Made by a program: the position numbers and the translations under genes. A DNA stretch of 64,000 nucleotides from Thermoplasmatales archaeon (GTDB lineage Archaea > Thermoplasmatota > Thermoplasmata > Thermoplasmatales > Thermoplasmataceae). Numbering within the stretch: the stretch's first letter is position 1; each line of letters begins with the position of its first letter. The notes under the pieces were generated by a model. It did not search any database. It saw only the letters and a list, made by a program, of their open reading frames with translations, and had not been told where the DNA came from. The DNA is taken from contig DAHXNF010000036.1 of assembly GCA_027366585.1 (NCBI GenBank), positions 62,001 through 126,000 of the forward strand, given 5' to 3'. This document shows, piece by piece, positions 16,336-25,863 of this stretch.

Positions 16336-18585
16336 TTACTGGTATAGTCCCAGTTCCTCCACCTGCCTTCTTTTCTCCTGGACGGTCTTGCCCATTTCCT
16401 GTGCAATGTTCTTGTAGAACTTAAGCACGTTTTCGTCAACAGACGGCCGGATCGCGCGCATCGCATCCACGAAGTTCTTCTGTGAAACTTCCGATGCTTC
16501 CGTGTTCTCCCTGTATGCCATCATGCCTGCTTCACGACAAAGGTTCTCAAGATCGGCGCCGACATATCCGTCAGTCTTGTCTGCAATCTCTTCCAGGCTG
16601 ACATCGCTTGAAAGTGGCATGCTCTTTGTGTGTACCTCGAGTATCTTGACCCTGCTCTCCTTATCCGGCGACGGAATGTAGATCATCTTGTCAAACCTTC
16701 CGGATCTGACAAGCGCACTATCGATTATGTCCGGCCTGTTGGTAGCAGCAATGACAACAACACCCTGCAGGGTTTCTATACCGTCCAGCGAGGTAAGAAG
16801 CTGGTTTACCATCCTCTCTGTAACGCCGGAATCGCCAAATGTTCCCCGTCGGGGGGCGATGGAGTCGATTTCATCAAGGAATACGATGCACGGCGCAACC
16901 TGCTTTGCCTTCTTGAATATTTCGCGGATTGCCTTCTCGCTCTCGCCGACCCATTTGCTCAGGACTTCCGGTCCTTTCACTGAAATGAAGTTTGCCTTGC
17001 TCTCAGTCGCTACTGCCTTGGCGAGAAGCGTCTTTCCCACTCCCGGTGGCCCATAAAGTATGAATCCCTTTGACGGCCTGATTCCAAGCTTCTTGAACAC
17101 ATCAGGCTTGAGGAGCGGGAGCTCGACAGCTTCCCTCAATTCGCTCTTGACCTCGCTGAGGCCGCCGATATCGGTCCACTTGACATTTGGAATCTCTGCC
17201 GTTACTTCCCTCAGGCTGCTGGGCTCAATGAGCTTCAGAGCCTCCATGAAATCATCCTTTCTCACGGCCATTTTCTCAAGTACCTCTGTCGGAATCGGTT
17301 TATCCAGATCTATTTCCGGGAGGTATCGCCGGAGCGTGTTCATTGCGGATTCCCTGACCAGGGCAGCAAGGTCCGCTCCAACGAAACCGTAAGTGTACTC
17401 AGATATTTCGTCCAGAAACTCGCCTTTTTCCTGTTCTGATATACCCATGGGCATACCGCGAGTGTGTATCGAAAGTATTTCTTTCCTGCCATTCTTGTCC
17501 GGTACGCCAATGTTTATTTCCCTGTCGAATCGGCCAGGTCTTCTCAGGGCAGGATCAACTGCATCAATCCTGTTGCTTGCGCCTATGACTATTACATGTC
17601 CACGTTCCTTGAGGCCGTCCAGAAGGGTCAGGAGCTGCGCCACTACTCTTCGCTCAACTTCACCCTGCACCTCTTCCCTCTTTGGTGCAATTGAATCAAT
17701 TTCATCTATGAAGATGATTGAGGGAGCAGATTCTTCTGCCTTCAGGAAAATTTCCCTGAGTTTTTGCTCACTCTGACCATAATATTTGCTCATAATTTCG
17801 GGACCGTTAATGGAGAAGAAATTCGCACCGCTCTCGTTCGCAACTGCCCTCGCTATCAGTGTTTTTCCTGTTCCCGGAGGACCATAAAGAAGAACGCCCT
17901 TTGGAGGGTGGATGCCGAGCCGCTCAAAAAGCTCTGGATGCTTGAGTGGAAGCTCGATTATTTCCCTGACTTTTCCAAGCTGGTTCCTGAGGCCGCCAAT
18001 GTCCTCGTAGCTTATCCTGGATACGTCTTCGAGTACTTCTGATGCGGGTTCCTCCCTGATTTCAACCTTGGTTGTTTCCCCGACCTCGATAGGTATTTTT
18101 GGCGGTATTGTCTTGATGACCTTGAAAAGCAGCCCGGAGTGGCCGGCGAGCGTCAGGCCAGGAACGCTGATGTTATCCTGCTCGATCATTGGTCTCCTGA
18201 TGAGTGCCTTCTGAACGAATTCCTCTATGCCTTCCCCAAACTTGAGCCTCTGATCTTTCCGGATTATTGGAGCCAGTGTAACGCGCTTGGCCTCCTCGGC
18301 AATGACCCTCTTTACCTTGACCTTGTCGCCGATGGAAGCACCGCAGTTGTTCCTCATAACGCTGTCTATCCGCACTATTCCCCGGTTCTCGTCCTCAGGT
18401 CTTGCGCGGTAAACCCTTCCTACGGTCTTCTTGACTTTTTCAATCTCGACGACATCACCTATTTCCGCTCCGAGTGACATCCTGGATTCCTCGTCCAGCC
18501 TGACCCTCGACATACCTGGATCAGTTGAATTTGCTTCTGCTACTCTTAATGTGATGCCGCTTTCTGATGGCATAGTTGTAGACAT
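16336..18585 (-). CDS. vat: VAT / Cdc48-type AAA ATPase
   Basis: This 749-residue protein-unfolding AAA ATPase works in the cytoplasm and feeds substrates to the proteasome. It has an N-terminal substrate-binding region (double-psi barrel, residues ~1-185) and two AAA modules. D1 carries GPPGTGKT and [15 protein letters not shown]2 carries GPPGVGKT and [14 protein letters not shown]; both have arginine-finger segments (RRPGRFD, VRSGRFD). Length matches Thermoplasma VAT. The C-terminal tail ends in LGLYQ, a hydrophobic-Tyr-x (HbYX-like) end of the kind used to dock on the 20S proteasome. The start is ATG 18585. Confidence 0.95.
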   Translation of the reverse strand: MSTTMPSESGITLRVAEANSTDPGMSRVRLDEESRMSLGAEIGDVVEIEKVKKTVGRVYRARPEDENRGIVRIDSVMRNNCGASIGDKVKVKRVIAEEAKRVTLAPIIRKDQRLKFGEGIEEFVQKALIRRPMIEQDNISVPGLTLAGHSGLLFKVIKTIPPKIPIEVGETTKVEIREEPASEVLEDVSRISYEDIGGLRNQLGKVREIIELPLKHPELFERLGIHPPKGVLLYGPPGTGKTLIARAVANESGANFFSINGPEIMSKYYGQSEQKLREIFLKAEESAPSIIFIDEIDSIAPKREEVQGEVERRVVAQLLTLLDGLKERGHVIVIGASNRIDAVDPALRRPGRFDREINIGVPDKNGRKEILSIHTRGMPMGISEQEKGEFLDEISEYTYGFVGADLAALVRESAMNTLRRYLPEIDLDKPIPTEVLEKMAVRKDDFMEALKLIEPSSLREVTAEIPNVKWTDIGGLSEVKSELREAVELPLLKPDVFKKLGIRPSKGFILYGPPGVGKTLLAKAVATESKANFISVKGPEVLSKWVGESEKAIREIFKKAKQVAPCIVFLDEIDSIAPRRGTFGDSGVTERMVNQLLTSLDGIETLQGVVVIAATNRPDIIDSALVRSGRFDKMIYIPSPDKESRVKILEVHTKSMPLSSDVSLEEIADKTDGYVGADLENLCREAGMMAYRENTEASEVSQKNFVDAMRAIRPSVDENVLKFYKNIAQEMGKTVQEKRRQVEELGLYQ

Positions 18586-18669
18586 TAAAAAAGAGTATTT
18601 TAAAATATTGTGATTCGAATTTAGGTTTACGACTCAATACCTTATAGTTTGGCATTCCAGTTATCATGA

Positions 18670-20148
18670 TCAGTTAGATGCAACCCAGTCCCTGTTTCTT
18701 GCCAGGAAATAGGCAGCACCGAATGGCAATACGGCCCAAATGATTCCTATAACAAGGATCTCAGGGAATGTAACTCCTAAGGCAGATGTGGAAAAGCCTG
18801 CGATACTGTTCTCCAGAAATGATGTTACAAGGTTTGCATAGCCTATCGGAGAGAAAGAGTTGATTATGAAATATACGTGCGCGAAGGGCAGGGTTCCAGG
18901 CGAATAGCCAAGGGCAATTGGCACCAGAATCGCAAAAATCGTTGTCCAGAATAGAACCAGCACAATATAAAAGACGATTGAGATTCCAAGCACTACCCCG
19001 GTTGACTTTGTAAGCTGTGTTATAAGATATACAAGGCCTATAAAAGCAGCGGCTATAACAAAGTACGCCCATATCAACTCAAGCAACTGATATCCGGGCA
19101 GCAGTATGCCGGTATACTTAGAACTCAGGACATCAATAACCAGAACGCCCAGCCCTATTGCAATCAGAGAAGTTATAACATTCGCTATAAATCTTGAGGA
19201 TATCAACCTCCCCCGGGTCACCGGACGGGGAAGAATGGATTCCATAGTACCGTTGGTCTTGTCTTTTCCATAATACAGGTAGGCGGAGAATATTGCCAGC
19301 AGCGGTATAAGGAAAGCAAATAACTCTGAAAGAATAGCTATGAATCCAGTGGTTATCGAAGTTGGGCTAACAGTACTGTAAAGTTCCACAAAAGAAGACC
19401 CGTAGAGAGCGTGAGTAGAGTTGACAAGGACTACAAAATAACTCCCGCTGGCTGTATTGTTTCCTAAATTGGGTGGTATGACCTGGTATCCCTGACTTGC
19501 AATCTCGCCTAAGTATATTGACCCATTCAGTGATATAATCTTGCCTGGATAATAAGAGAATTTGAACCCACCATTCACGGGTATCGGAAAGGCGTATGCA
19601 TACAGCGGGAAGTCTATGGTATTATTAACATCCACTTCGTAAGTAGCAAGTGACCTATTGCTTATGCTTGTTTTCTGTGAAACTGACCAGATATTTATCA
19701 GTGATTGACCATAACTGCTATTGTATCCAGAACTTCCTATTACTGCTATACCATTAAAATTAGGAAAGATAGAGTTTTCAGTGGTATAATTGTAGGATGA
19801 GACATTTTTCCAGCTAGCACTCGCGTTAAAGTAGCCATGCGAGTTGGATGTTCCATTGTAGTAAGTGTTGTTATATCCTATACTGATCGGAAGGCCGGCA
19901 ACGGTACCTCCGTATTGATTCGTAGCAAGAACAGAAAAGTGCACTGTGCCATTTTGGTAATAAGCTATGGAATGCAACTGGTTTGTGTTTGCTGATGATG
20001 GAGCAGCGACCTGGCCGTAGAAGTACCCGGCGAGTGCCGAAATAACAACTATCGCGACTACAAGCCCGATGCTGAATTTACCGGTCAGCGTCTTTCTCAG
20101 GTCAAAGAGGAAGGCGCGTGCAAATGAGCCTTTTTTCTTATCAGACAT
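18670..20148 (-). CDS. ABC transporter permease (ABC-2 type) with large external loop
   Basis: The 492-residue permease has a first membrane helix at about residues 20-45, then a long extracytoplasmic segment (about 50-265) rich in Asn, Ser, Tyr and Thr, with many NxS/T sequons, followed by five or six helices typical of ABC-2 exporters. The domain GKDKTNGTMESILPRPVTRGRLISSRF is the standard amphipathic coupling region. The start is ATG 20148, eight bases before the ATPase stop, with a GGTAGGTGG ribosome-binding site inside the ATPase end; an in-frame GTG lies at 20157. The exported substrate is unknown. Confidence 0.82.
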   Translation of the reverse strand: MSDKKKGSFARAFLFDLRKTLTGKFSIGLVVAIVVISALAGYFYGQVAAPSSANTNQLHSIAYYQNGTVHFSVLATNQYGGTVAGLPISIGYNNTYYNGTSNSHGYFNASASWKNVSSYNYTTENSIFPNFNGIAVIGSSGYNSSYGQSLINIWSVSQKTSISNRSLATYEVDVNNTIDFPLYAYAFPIPVNGGFKFSYYPGKIISLNGSIYLGEIASQGYQVIPPNLGNNTASGSYFVVLVNSTHALYGSSFVELYSTVSPTSITTGFIAILSELFAFLIPLLAIFSAYLYYGKDKTNGTMESILPRPVTRGRLISSRFIANVITSLIAIGLGVLVIDVLSSKYTGILLPGYQLLELIWAYFVIAAAFIGLVYLITQLTKSTGVVLGISIVFYIVLVLFWTTIFAILVPIALGYSPGTLPFAHVYFIINSFSPIGYANLVTSFLENSIAGFSTSALGVTFPEILVIGIIWAVLPFGAAYFLARNRDWVASN

Positions 20149-21061
20149 TGCTGCCACCTACCAGTGAGAGAAAATACTCTTCAAGTCCTTCACCCGCTAC
20201 GCTGAATTTAGTGACGATATAGCCCGCCCTGGCAAGATCCCCGTTCAGGAGACCGGCTTTCTCGTATGGAACCTTCAGGTCAGTTATCACAAACTCGTAG
20301 CCTGTCTGCTGGACTTCACCAAATTCCTGGAGCAGACCCACTATTTTGGAATCCGGATTAGATACAACGATGTGAACTGAAGGAGATCCGAGCGATGGTA
20401 ACTCTGATCTGTCAAGAGTTTTTATAATCGACCCCTTCTTGATAATCAATACCCGATCTGCGATATTCTCAAGCTCTGAAAGTATGTGCGATGAAAGAAA
20501 AACGCTTTTGCCCTGCTTTTTCAGATCCAGCATGAGCATTCGCATGCTTCTTACCCCCTCGGGATCGAGACCGTTTAGCGTTTCGTCAAAGAGGATATTC
20601 TTTGGATCCGAGATGAGTGCTGCAACTACTGCAAACCTCTTTTTCATGCCCTGGGAATATGCCCTTAGTTTCTTATCCCTGGCATCCCAGATGTCAAACG
20701 TCTTCATCAGGCTCTCAATTTTCTTATCAGTTGCATCCTTATCCAGACCGTAAAGGCCGGCGAAGTACCTGAGCAGAGGAATTGCTCTTTGTGATAGATC
20801 AAACATGGGGAGCTCCGGCACAATTGCAAGATTCAATGAAGCGGCGATCTTCTGCTTTACAATATCGTTGCCATCAATCACTGCCCTGCCTGATGTTGGA
20901 ACGATTATGCCGGAGATAATTCTCATGGCTGTTGTCTTACCAGCACCGTTCAGTCCGGCAAATCCGACAATTTCGCCGTCATTTATCTCGAAACTTGCTT
21001 CATTCAATGCAGGCGATGCTTTCCTGCTATAGATCTTGGACAAGTTTTCGGCAACTATCAT
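20141..21061 (-). CDS. ABC transporter ATP-binding protein (NatA/CcmA-like)
   Basis: A 306-residue ABC-2 ATPase with Walker A GLNGAGKTTA (about residues 36-45), signature segment YSQGMKKRFAVVAAL, and Walker B NILFDETLNGLDPEG, in which Thr replaces the common Pro after DE. The C-terminal extension (about 215-306) is typical of exporter ATPases of this class. It energises the permease encoded directly downstream with which it overlaps. The promoter side is shared with the divergent oxidase gene: AGTATAAATA at 21091-21100 reads as a TATA box toward this gene at about 34 bases. Confidence 0.9.
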   Translation of the reverse strand: MIVAENLSKIYSRKASPALNEASFEINDGEIVGFAGLNGAGKTTAMRIISGIIVPTSGRAVIDGNDIVKQKIAASLNLAIVPELPMFDLSQRAIPLLRYFAGLYGLDKDATDKKIESLMKTFDIWDARDKKLRAYSQGMKKRFAVVAALISDPKNILFDETLNGLDPEGVRSMRMLMLDLKKQGKSVFLSSHILSELENIADRVLIIKKGSIIKTLDRSELPSLGSPSVHIVVSNPDSKIVGLLQEFGEVQQTGYEFVITDLKVPYEKAGLLNGDLARAGYIVTKFSVAGEGLEEYFLSLVGGSNV

Positions 21062-21157
21062 TTATACCTGATGTTCCATAAATAAGAAAAAGTATAAATA
21101 CCTACTGAAAAATTTATACGGAACTGTCTTTTTATGCGCTCATGCAATACTTTGTCA

Positions 21158-22423
21158 ATGGAAAAGCATGATGTCATTGTGATTGGCGCTGGAATATCCG
21201 GCCTTTCAGCCGCATATCATCTCGCAAAGCGCAATCCTGATCTTGATATACTTGTCGTGGACAAGGCAAAGAGCTATGGCCAGGGCAATACGGGAAGAAG
21301 TGCGGCGGGTTTCAGGGACATGTTTTCCTCCAGGATCAATCATATGCTTTCTTCTTCCTCGATATCCTTCTACAGGCATGTGCAGGAAGTAGAGCATCAT
21401 GACCTCGGAATGAAATTCGTTGGATATCTTTTCCTTGCTGCAAACAACGATAGGGGAAGAACACTTGAGAAAAGCATGAAAAATATCCCGGGAACGAGGA
21501 TAGTTGAGATGGATGAACTCAGGAAAACGATCATCGATTCCAAGCTGAATGCAGAGGTAGCAGGAATGCTTTCTCTTGATCCTGTGGAATTCGGGATTTT
21601 TGGTAAAAACTGCGGTGTGATTGAGCCGGATCTTATCTGTAACTTCTATTACAGTTCACTGAAGGAGATGAACGTCAAATTTTCATTTGGAACAAATGTG
21701 GAGAAACTTATCCTCGACCCATTGAAGAAACTGAACTTCCCCGGTGAACCGTTTTTATGGCAGGATAAGCATGTTGGATCAATAGAGACGAGCAACGGTG
21801 AATTCTCGGCTGAAAAATACATTATCGCAATGGATGCATGGTCGAACACACTCCTCGATCCAATTGGCATTGACAGTCACCAGAGGCCAAAGAAAAGGCA
21901 GATTTTCCAGATTTCCGGACCGTCAGTGGAAAAGCTTCTTTTCAATGATCATTTTTCCAGTTACGGTATACTGCCGTTTACGATTCTTCCTTCGCATGGA
22001 ATTTACATGAGACCGGCTGAGAAGGAGAAGTCCCTGTGGATTGGTGTTTCCGATGACATTGGCCGTGACTTTACGTTCATGGAAGAACCTGAGGCTGAAA
22101 CTGACTTCTATGAGTCCAGTGTGTATCCAATCCTGACAGCTTATTTTCCGCAGCTGAATGACTCCAAGGTCACGTCCAAATGGGCAGGCTATTATTCTTA
22201 CAATACCATAGACAAGAATCCATTTATTTTCAGGACTATGAATGCTGTCATAGTAACTGGAACCAGCGGAAGTGGGATCCTGAAGGGTGACGCTATCGGC
22301 AGGGTAACAGCAGCACTTGCGGGTGATATGGAGAATGTTCCTCTATATTCAGGCGAAACCATCAATATTGGCGATCTCGGAGTTGCTCGCAGGAAAGTTG
22401 ACGCGGAACATGTTGTTCTCTAA
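21158..22423 (+). CDS. FAD-dependent amino-acid oxidase/dehydrogenase (DadA/SoxB-like)
   Basis: A 421-residue flavoprotein of the D-amino-acid/sarcosine oxidase family, cytoplasmic. HDVIVIGAGISGLSAAYHLAKR is the Rossmann dinucleotide-binding motif at the very N-terminus, followed by GRSAAGFRDMF near residue 47 and the C-terminal FAD segment VIVTGTSGSGILKGDAIGRVTAAL. The central part (KKRQIFQISGP, GIYMRPAEKEKSLWIGV) fits substrate-domain strands. The substrate amine is not predictable. ATG 21158 gives the usual N-terminus; ATG 21134 adds eight residues. Promoter TTTATAC lies at 21113-21119. Confidence 0.82.
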   Translation: MEKHDVIVIGAGISGLSAAYHLAKRNPDLDILVVDKAKSYGQGNTGRSAAGFRDMFSSRINHMLSSSSISFYRHVQEVEHHDLGMKFVGYLFLAANNDRGRTLEKSMKNIPGTRIVEMDELRKTIIDSKLNAEVAGMLSLDPVEFGIFGKNCGVIEPDLICNFYYSSLKEMNVKFSFGTNVEKLILDPLKKLNFPGEPFLWQDKHVGSIETSNGEFSAEKYIIAMDAWSNTLLDPIGIDSHQRPKKRQIFQISGPSVEKLLFNDHFSSYGILPFTILPSHGIYMRPAEKEKSLWIGVSDDIGRDFTFMEEPEAETDFYESSVYPILTAYFPQLNDSKVTSKWAGYYSYNTIDKNPFIFRTMNAVIVTGTSGSGILKGDAIGRVTAALAGDMENVPLYSGETINIGDLGVARRKVDAEHVVL

Positions 22424-22429
22424 TCAGGA

Positions 22430-23134
22430 CTAAAGAATCGGCCTTCCCGATGCATCTGTAAAGACTCTGATTGATCCGGATCTGGTGCCTTCAGCCCGTA
22501 CTGTCATGTATGATTTCGCGTCATATGCATTCTCGAAATATCTTGCAACTTCCTGGATTTCTTGCATCCCTATGTTGATAGAAATAACATCGAGAAATGA
22601 ACCTCCGACCTCAATTATTTCATATTTACCGCTTTCCGGGATGTATGCCCTGTCATAATCGATCAGCCTGCAGTGACCCATATTGCTGCGGGTATCTGCG
22701 TATTCAGCAGGTACACAGAAGCCGATCCCTGAAACAAAATCATCAAGCGATCTCTCCACCTGTGGAAGGCCTGCGTAACCGATCTTGAATGTTTTCCGGT
22801 GACATTGCTCGCACAGGGTAACAAGGTTCAGGAAGCTGTCGGAGCCTGAATCCTTCCTGGGTATTATGTGATGCACCTGCACATCGAGATGCACTGCACT
22901 TCGTCTTCCAGCCGGAGAATAGGGCTTCAGCGAGGATTGGCCGCATATCCTGCATGAATAGTTGTCGCGGGCAAGTACCGCCCGTGAAACTTTTGGCCAG
23001 GATATTTTTGATTCATGCTTATCACCGTCCGGCGAGAAGTCGGAGATGTGCTCTATTCCTGATACCCGTGCAGCGATGCGAAGCTGGGAAATTGTAAGTC
23101 TTGGTATTTCGGAGTATTTGTTTGGTATTTTCAT
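22430..23134 (-). CDS. HNH endonuclease-domain protein
   Basis: A 234-residue protein with an HNH nuclease module at about residues 48-115: zinc ligands in SCRICGQSS and TLCEQCHRKT, and the catalytic His in DVQVHHIIPRKDSGSDSFLNLVTLC. The flanking N-terminal 45 and C-terminal 115 residues have no recognised domain. Its ATG at 23134 overlaps the stop of the mevalonate-3,5-bisphosphate decarboxylase gene (ATGA), so it is translated from the isoprenoid operon, an unexpected place for a nuclease. It could act in DNA repair or mobile-element defence; there is no sign of a nearby homing intron or intein. Confidence 0.8.
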   Translation of the reverse strand: MKIPNKYSEIPRLTISQLRIAARVSGIEHISDFSPDGDKHESKISWPKVSRAVLARDNYSCRICGQSSLKPYSPAGRRSAVHLDVQVHHIIPRKDSGSDSFLNLVTLCEQCHRKTFKIGYAGLPQVERSLDDFVSGIGFCVPAEYADTRSNMGHCRLIDYDRAYIPESGKYEIIEVGGSFLDVISINIGMQEIQEVARYFENAYDAKSYMTVRAEGTRSGSIRVFTDASGRPIL

Positions 23135-24267
23135 GGATTGAGGTGCTCTAATTCAGAGAAAAAGCCTCTTGCTCGCTCCTTGTATGGATCTGAGTTTCGC
23201 TGTATATTCCTGCCCACTATCGATCCACGGAGGTAATAATCATGCTCTGTTTCCAGGAATTCTTCCACAAGTTTCCTGTCCCTGGACATAACCATGATGC
23301 TTGGGCCTGTGTCTGCAGTGAAAAAAAGCCCGGGATTTTTCTTCCTGAACTCCAGGATACGCTCGATCAAAGCCAGCGACTCATCAGTCTGCAGCACCTT
23401 GCCAACTGACATAAGAATTGAATTGAGATTGAGCATCTCCTCTTCTGCTCTTACCATCAGATCATCGATTGGAAAGTCATTGTCGATCAGCGTTTCGATG
23501 CTCGTGTACTTGTTTTCAAGCCAGGCAGGATATTGTGGTGAATTCACCGATGCTTCATGCATCTGGTTTGTGGAGAAGTTTGCGTATTTCGGGAAAATAG
23601 CGATGTTTATCGCAGAAGGGTCGAAAGAGAGAGGGTGCGCATAGCAATCCTTTTCCTCAATTCCGGGGAAAGATGTCCAAATGGAAAGACCGCTCACCGA
23701 GGATCTTGTCCCGGAACCGGAGACAAATTTTGCAAACCTGGAAGCGAGGAGTTCGATGTCCCTGGTCTTTGGGCCGTAAACATTCGATACCAGTGATCTT
23801 GCAACCGCTGCTGCTACCGAGGAAGATTCGCTCATCCCCTTTGCCTTGATATATTTTTTTTCTCTTTCAATGTAGAAGATAAATGATCCCTTTATTCCAG
23901 TAATCCGCCTGAATATATCCAGGGCCTTCCTGGCAGTTGCTGTCCTCTCCTCAGAGTAGAAACCATCCAGATGGACGAGGTCTTTTCCCTCTTCCCTGGT
24001 ATACATGCAGTAAGATCTTGTTATGGAAAAGTCTGTGCAAAAAGACAGGGATGGCGAGAATGCAATCTTCATTTCCGGTTTATAGTATCCTATGAACTTC
24101 TCAATAGCCTTTACCGGGTGTCCTGAGCCAAAGGTAATCCTTCCCTCCTCGGGTTGCGTCTCGATCAGCGGTAATTGCTGGATCAACCCTTTTTCCTTGA
24201 GTTTTGAATAGATCCGTTCCCCTTTTTTCCGGAATTCACTGATCAGTATCGAGTCCAACGAACTCAC
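23131..24267 (-). CDS. Mevalonate-3,5-bisphosphate decarboxylase (GHMP-type)
   Basis: A protein of about 378 residues from the diphosphomevalonate decarboxylase branch of the GHMP family. KGMSESSSVAAAVARSLV stands where the phosphate loop SSxGLASSAAGxAA is found, and SGSGTRSSVSG replaces the SGSACRS catalytic motif; TADTGPSIMVM is the third GHMP motif. This divergent set is what is expected for the Thermoplasma-type enzyme that decarboxylates mevalonate 3,5-bisphosphate to isopentenyl phosphate. The partner kinase gene directly upstream supports it. The start is probably GTG 24267, overlapping the kinase gene by 32 bases; TTG 24258 is possible, and a longer frame begins at 24327. Confidence 0.75.
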   Translation of the reverse strand: MSSLDSILISEFRKKGERIYSKLKEKGLIQQLPLIETQPEEGRITFGSGHPVKAIEKFIGYYKPEMKIAFSPSLSFCTDFSITRSYCMYTREEGKDLVHLDGFYSEERTATARKALDIFRRITGIKGSFIFYIEREKKYIKAKGMSESSSVAAAVARSLVSNVYGPKTRDIELLASRFAKFVSGSGTRSSVSGLSIWTSFPGIEEKDCYAHPLSFDPSAINIAIFPKYANFSTNQMHEASVNSPQYPAWLENKYTSIETLIDNDFPIDDLMVRAEEEMLNLNSILMSVGKVLQTDESLALIERILEFRKKNPGLFFTADTGPSIMVMSRDRKLVEEFLETEHDYYLRGSIVGRNIQRNSDPYKERARGFFSELEHLNP

Positions 24268-24859
24268 CCGCCTTTTCCATAATTTCGTCTCTTGTCTTTT
24301 TATAATCAAGATTGTCAAAAGCTGCAATCCCGGATCCAGAAAGGAGATGGAGTGTGTGACGCATCATGATCCTGTATTCTGGCAAGTGTGAAACCAGTCT
24401 TTCGCCCGGTGAATTGTAGTGCGTGAATTCTCCTCGCTCGTTCAACCTGCTTGCATGCAGATGCTCCTCAGATATGTATAAGTAAATGGGCAGGAGATCC
24501 TGCTTCGGGAAATCTTTAAAGTAGTCGGGAAGAAAGTAAAGAATTTCCATAATCATGCTTTCGCCGTTCTCTAAGGCCCTTGTTATGATCCTGTGCATTC
24601 CTGTCCAGAGCGTTTTTCCCTGTTCCAGATAACCCTTTATGATGTTTTCATCTGTCCTGGGCCCGAATTCCTTCCATGAATCATACACGCTGTAACTTAG
24701 CGTATGCGCTTCGCTGTATGAATAGGCTCTCAAGAATTCCCTCAGATAATCTCCGGATAGAACAATATTGATGCCAAGTTTTGCTGCAATATATCCGGAT
24801 ATAGATGTTTTCCCGACGCCTGGAACCCCGCCAATCAGTATGATCTTTGCCTTTTTCAT
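24236..24859 (-). CDS. Probable mevalonate-3-phosphate 5-kinase (P-loop, 2-phosphoglycerate-kinase-like)
   Basis: A 207-residue P-loop kinase with Walker A GGVPGVGKTSISGYIA (residues 10-25) and the general look of archaeal 2-phosphoglycerate-kinase-like proteins. In Thermoplasmatales a P-loop protein of this kind and size was shown to phosphorylate mevalonate 3-phosphate at the 5 position. Its place between the isochorismatase-fold gene and the bisphosphomevalonate decarboxylase, with overlaps on both sides, makes that assignment likely. The third enzyme, mevalonate 3-kinase, is not in this window. The alternative is another small-molecule kinase. The start ATG 24859 overlaps the upstream stop (ATGA). 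Confidence 0.7.
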   Translation of the reverse strand: MKKAKIILIGGVPGVGKTSISGYIAAKLGINIVLSGDYLREFLRAYSYSEAHTLSYSVYDSWKEFGPRTDENIIKGYLEQGKTLWTGMHRIITRALENGESMIMEILYFLPDYFKDFPKQDLLPIYLYISEEHLHASRLNERGEFTHYNSPGERLVSHLPEYRIMMRHTLHLLSGSGIAAFDNLDYKKTRDEIMEKAGEFVGLDTDQ

Positions 24860-25416
24860 GAAATGTCTCCCCAGGTTTTCATCAGGTCTCTGGAGTCAAT
24901 AATTCTTGCAATCCTGGACATGATATCTACCGATTCATAAAATATTCTCTCGGAAAGAGATGACGAGGCATCAGAGATCAGGTATGGTTTCCACCCGTGA
25001 CGTATTGCACCGAATACCGAGGCCAGGACATCAACCTCAATTGGCGTACCGAATATACAGAGGGTTGGCCTGCCGGTTACTTTCACTGCTTCGATCAATT
25101 CACTAGAAGAGAATGCATCCATCCCGGTATAGGAGATGAGAGGCCCATTGATAACAGACATCACTTCCTTGTATCTTGCAGTGAACTCCGCATCGTAGGA
25201 AGTGATGTGTCTTGTATTCGATTGTTTCTCAAAGTCCAGAGAATTAGATCTTTTGCATAATATAATAGGTATGCTCCTTTCATGCGCTGCGTGAAAAATA
25301 TACTCGAATGCAGTCACTACTTCAAACTTGGTGGATATCTCAATGAAGTTCTCAAGTCCAGGATTGATGGCTACAAAGATTGTATCTTGTGGTCTAAGGG
25401 GCAGTTCCTCTGGCAT
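24856..25416 (-). CDS. Isochorismatase-fold protein lacking the catalytic triad
   Basis: A 186-residue protein with the cysteine-hydrolase (isochorismatase/nicotinamidase) topology. The three catalytic positions are all changed: FVAINPG has Asn18 where active members have Asp, Tyr96 stands where Lys is expected before MDAF, and GTPIEVDVLASVFGA has Asp129 in place of the nucleophile Cys. The true enzyme at 28776 keeps all three, which makes the comparison easy. A hydrolase role is therefore unlikely; a binding or scaffold role is possible. It leads the isoprenoid operon; GGATTAAACTAA at about 25436-25447 is a promoter candidate some 29 bases upstream of the ATG. Confidence 0.7.
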   Translation of the reverse strand: MPEELPLRPQDTIFVAINPGLENFIEISTKFEVVTAFEYIFHAAHERSIPIILCKRSNSLDFEKQSNTRHITSYDAEFTARYKEVMSVINGPLISYTGMDAFSSSELIEAVKVTGRPTLCIFGTPIEVDVLASVFGAIRHGWKPYLISDASSSLSERIFYESVDIMSRIARIIDSRDLMKTWGDIS

Positions 25417-25778
25417 TCGCTTACCTGATTAAATACTATTAGTTTAATCCTATGAATAACCTTCTTTCCATGGTTCATTACTATCTAATTTAGCTATATT
25501 ATCGTCCTTCCTTATCTTCTGCTTAATACATTAATTCGTGCACTCAAATTCTGGGAGAAATCTATTCCTTCAGATATACTGGCGTGCCGTCATATATGCT
25601 AACACCGGTTCCGATTGGTAAAAGTCATACTCATTCAATTTTGAGCCCCGATACTGGAATCTTTCCATCCGCACATCTTCCAGAGGAATACTTCTTGAAG
25701 TGTTACTTATTCATCCCTACATTAATCTTTGAGAAGTATATACTTATAAAATACCAAATGGTTATACCCTTGAGTCAA
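25417..25778. other. Intergenic region before tRNA-Leu, possible decayed frame
   Basis: Apart from the promoters of the isoprenoid operon (left) and the tRNA (TTATAAAATA, 25744-25753), no intact gene is present. On the minus strand between about 25570 and 25675 a frame reads GKIPVSGLKIE, then LLPIGTGVSIYDGTPVYLKE before a stop, interrupted by two TGA codons. It looks protein-like, so it may be the eroded tail of a gene, but I cannot name a family and chance is not excluded. Confidence 0.35.
25744..25753 (+). promoter_or_regulatory. TATA box of tRNA-Leu gene
   Basis: TTATAAAATA is centred about 31 bases before the first base of the tRNA, the normal distance for an archaeal tRNA promoter with a very short leader. 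Confidence 0.55.
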
Positions 25779-25863
25779 GCGGAGGTTGTCGAGCTTGGTC
25801 AAAGGCGATGGATTCAGAGTCCATTTCTGTAGAGATTCGCCGGTTCAAATCCGGCCCTCCGCA
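25779..25863 (+). tRNA. tRNA-Leu (anticodon CAG)
   Basis: An 85-base class II tRNA. The acceptor GCGGAGG (25779-25785) pairs with CCTCCGC (25856-25862), followed by discriminator A. The anticodon arm is TGGA-TTCAGAG-TCCA, giving CAG (Leu, CUG codons). A long variable arm follows, then the T arm GCCGG-TTCAAAT-CCGGC. No intron interrupts the anticodon loop and CCA is not encoded. The AT-rich region behind it with a broken transposase suggests that this tRNA marks an insertion site. Confidence 0.95.

Noticed and set aside
25570..25675. Minus-strand frame with GKIPVSGLKIE and GTGVSIYDGTPVYLKE
   Set aside because: It is interrupted by two TGA codons and matches no family I can name; noted only as a possible remnant in the intergenic entry.
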